Below, one piece after another: positions 4,500 through 5,759 of a DNA stretch of 5,759 nt. The stretch comes from Treponema sp. (GTDB taxonomy: Bacteria > Spirochaetota > Spirochaetia > Treponematales > Breznakiellaceae): contig JAITAW010000062.1 of NCBI GenBank assembly GCA_031283905.1, positions 1-5,759 on the forward strand, read 5' to 3'. Made by a program: the position numbers and the translations under genes. A model generated the notes under the pieces. It was not told the DNA's origin, made no database searches, and saw nothing but the letters and a program-made list of their open reading frames with translations. Position 1 is the first letter of the stretch. Each line of letters begins with the position of its first letter.

Positions 4500-4560
4500 G
4501 GCAAGGATGCCGTGACGTACGCCGCTATAGGGGCGGCGGCGTCTTAAATACCCAAAGGAG
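4500..4560 (+). promoter_or_regulatory. flaB leader with CsrA-like sites and hairpin
   Basis: Near the 5' end of the leader, GGC-AAGGAT-GCC (4500-4511) is a small hairpin with GGA in a six-base loop, and CAAGGATG matches the core of the CsrA/RsmA binding consensus. A second GGA lies in the Shine-Dalgarno AAAGGAG (4554-4560), 6 nt before the ATG. Between them a larger hairpin (4514-4543, GACG/CGTC and GCCGC/GCGGC) could bring the two sites together. This is the arrangement by which CsrA blocks hag translation in Bacillus, and CsrA is reported to repress flaB in Borrelia. Binding here is inferred. Confidence 0.55.
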
Positions 4561-4566
4561 TGAATT

Positions 4567-5433
4567 ATGATTATTAATCACAACTTGAGCGCAATGTTCG
4601 CAGACAGGTCCCTTAAAGTTACCCAGACGCAACTGGATAAAAACATGGAAAAACTGTCAAGCGGCTTGCGCATCAACCGTGCAGGTGATGACGCTTCCGG
4701 TCTCGCCGTTTCCGAAAAACTACGCAGTCAAATCCGCGGCTTGAATATGGCTTCTCTTAATGCCCAAAACGGCATTTCCTTTATTCAGGTTACGGAAGGC
4801 TACCTCCAGGAAACGCAGGACATTCTCCAGCGCCTCCGTGAGTTGGCGGTGCAGTCTTCGAACGGGATTTATACCGCTGAAGACCGTGAGCAGATTCAGG
4901 TGGAAGTTTCCGCGTTGATCGATGAAATCGACCGTATTGCATCTCATGACCAGTTCAACGGTATGAACATGCTCACCGGGCGTTTTGCCCGTGCGGGAGA
5001 TCAAACGGCTACCGCGACGGCTTCCATGTGGCTGCACATCGGCGCGAACATGGATCAGCGGTAACAGATTTTTATCAGCAACATGTCCGCCGGCGGTCTT
5101 AATGTCCGCAACATGAGCGATGGTTCCTTCAACGTCATGCTGGACAAGGCCGATACCGCAAACAACGCTATCGGAACATTGGACGAGGCTTTGAAGAAAG
5201 TCAGCAAGACGCGGGCTGATCTCGGCGCATATCAGAACAGGCTGGAACATGCCATTCGCGGCATCGACATCGGCGCGGAGAATTTGCAGGCTTCCGAGTC
5301 CCGCATCCGCGATACCGATATGGCTAACGAGATGGTTGGTTATACCAAAAACCAAATACTCAGCCAATCCGGAACCGCCATGCTTGCGCAGGCGAATCAG
5401 CGCAGCCAGTCGGTGCTTCAGTTGCTTCAATAA
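4567..5433 (+). pseudogene. flaB: FlaB-type periplasmic flagellin, interrupted by in-frame TAA
   Basis: This encodes a core protein of the periplasmic flagellar filament that drives spirochaete motility. The frame would span 288 codons, the normal treponemal FlaB length, with no D2/D3 outer domains. The N-terminal D0/D1 region is canonical (MIINHNLSAMFADRSLK, KLSSGLRINRAGDDASGLAV, NAQNGISFIQV, FNGMNMLTGRFAR), and so is the C-terminal one (GTLDEALKK, RADLGAYQNRLE, AAENLQ-like GAENLQ, ESRIRDTDMA, KNQILSQSGTAMLAQAN). Codon 166 (5062-5064), in the hinge just after GANMDQR, is TAA; the frame is unchanged after it and the homology continues. A full-length product therefore needs readthrough, correction of a sequencing error, or does not form. 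A 165-residue N-terminal half lacks the C-terminal D0 helix needed for export capping and polymerisation. Promoter, ribosome binding site and terminator are all intact, pointing to a recent loss. Confidence 0.85.
5083..5433 (+). CDS. C-terminal flagellin half downstream of the stop codon
   Basis: An ATG at 5083, in the flaB frame and 18 nt after the TAA, opens 116 residues covering the C-terminal D1/D0 helices. Automatic annotation would list it as a separate flagellin. No Shine-Dalgarno precedes the ATG, so independent translation is unlikely, though reinitiation after the nearby stop is conceivable. It should be read as the second half of the interrupted flaB. Confidence 0.5.
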   Translation: MSAGGLNVRNMSDGSFNVMLDKADTANNAIGTLDEALKKVSKTRADLGAYQNRLEHAIRGIDIGAENLQASESRIRDTDMANEMVGYTKNQILSQSGTAMLAQANQRSQSVLQLLQ

Positions 5434-5474
5434 GCAGCAAAAATTGTTGTGATGCAAGGGTACTGACAAGCCCT

Positions 5475-5504
5475 AAAAACCGCCCCGTTGGGCGGTTTTT
5501 TTTT
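5475..5504 (+). terminator. Intrinsic terminator of flaB
   Basis: ACCGCCC (5479-5485) pairs with GGGCGGT (5490-5496) over a CGTT loop and runs into nine T (5496-5504). Five A on the left side (5475-5479) give a short T-run on the minus strand, so it may also stop transcripts from the converging RND gene, which ends 23 nt away. Confidence 0.9.
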
Positions 5505-5526
5505 GCGGCGGCGCTCCCGCCTTCAT

Positions 5527-5759
5527 TCAATGCATCCGGCGCCGTTTCTTTTCGCTTCGCGTGTTTAGCAGGGAGTACATGACGGGCGTTACCAGCAAAG
5601 TCATGAAAAAACTCACCGAAAGCCCGCCTACAAAGGTTTTACCGATGGGCTGAATGGTGTCCGCTCCTTGACCTGGGAAAAAAGCTATGGGTATCATGCC
5701 GAGAATGGTGGTAAGCCCGGTCATCATGATGGGGCGGAGCCGGTTGCGCCCCGCCTCAA
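5527..5759 (-). CDS. RND-family efflux transporter, C-terminal end (partial)
   Basis: Only the last 76 residues lie in the window; the gene enters from the right edge and ends with TGA at 5529-5527. EAGRNRLRPIMMTGLTTILG is the signature of the penultimate region of hydrophobe/amphiphile-type RND pumps (AcrB/MexB relatives), followed by MIPIAFFPGQGADTIQPIG, the last membrane helix (GGLSVSFFMTLLVTPVMYSLL) and a short basic cytoplasmic tail. These proton-driven inner-membrane pumps work as trimers with a periplasmic adaptor and an outer-membrane channel. The shorter relatives and heavy-metal pumps share these motifs, so the substrate cannot be told. No partner gene follows it here; the adaptor would lie upstream, outside the window. 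It converges with flaB. Confidence 0.9.
   Translation of the reverse strand, partial: EAGRNRLRPIMMTGLTTILGMIPIAFFPGQGADTIQPIGKTFVGGLSVSFFMTLLVTPVMYSLLNTRSEKKRRRMH

Noticed and set aside
4567..5433. TAA reassigned as a sense codon
   Set aside because: The SH3b, lipoprotein, membrane protein and flaB genes all end at TAA at plausible positions, so it works as a stop here.
4720..5469. 249-residue minus-strand frame opposite flaB
   Set aside because: Shadow of the flagellin gene; the plus strand has unmistakable FlaB homology, promoter and terminator.
1..5759. CRISPR array, tRNA, rRNA or a known riboswitch
   Set aside because: No regularly spaced direct repeats, no T-loop or acceptor-like pairing and no recognised riboswitch core were found by eye on either strand.

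Overview
The window reads as chromosomal DNA of a spirochaete, most likely a Treponema or close relative. The best evidence is a flagellin of the treponemal FlaB (periplasmic core filament) type that lacks the variable outer domains, with a near-perfect sigma-28 promoter. Supporting evidence is an IS1-family transposase remnant that resembles treponemal copies from memory, an SH3b protein and a DUF3298-type lipoprotein. No database search was possible, so the genus is an inference.

Layout from left to right. 1-414: no convincing gene; three GC-rich inverted repeats at 30-113, then an AT-rich stretch with two short palindromes, a possible -35 box and a ribosome binding site. 415-717 (+): the 5' part of an unrecognised gene, cut off at about 681. 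681-1204 (-): an IS1-family transposase remnant with both ends gone and two frameshifts. 1207-1557 (+): the SH3b-containing 3' end of a gene, followed by a large terminator hairpin (1605-1675). 1679-1829: repeat-like sequence with decayed coding on the minus strand and a 16-bp perfect palindrome. 1830-2636 (-): an apparently intact lipoprotein with its own promoter, which predicts an almost leaderless mRNA. 2637-3000: no gene, but a 40-bp relic of a second rnhB copy and a long hairpin. 3001-3424 (-): a very AT-rich four-helix membrane protein with a consensus promoter and ribosome binding site, frameshifted by a run of eight T just after its start codon. 3425-3855: promoters and an upstream mini-ORF, otherwise nothing recognisable. 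3856-4449 (+): intact rnhB (RNase HII). 4455-5433 (+): flaB with sigma-28 promoter, a leader carrying CsrA-like sites, and an in-frame TAA in the middle of the gene. 5475-5504: terminator. 5527-5759 (-): the C-terminal end of an RND efflux pump.

The genes do not form one pathway. What unites the window is decay and possible on/off switching: a truncated gene, a dead insertion sequence, an SH3b fragment, an rnhB relic, a homopolymer frameshift and a nonsense codon in flagellin, next to intact housekeeping (rnhB) and export (RND) genes. This fits ongoing genome degradation, as in a host-adapted lineage, but three of the lesions are indels in homopolymers and could be assembly errors. The flaB stop codon cannot come from a single indel because the frame is the same on both sides. 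The most interesting regulatory element is the flaB leader, which combines a sigma-28 promoter with a hairpin-loop GGA site and a second GGA in the Shine-Dalgarno, the layout used by CsrA to repress flagellin translation.
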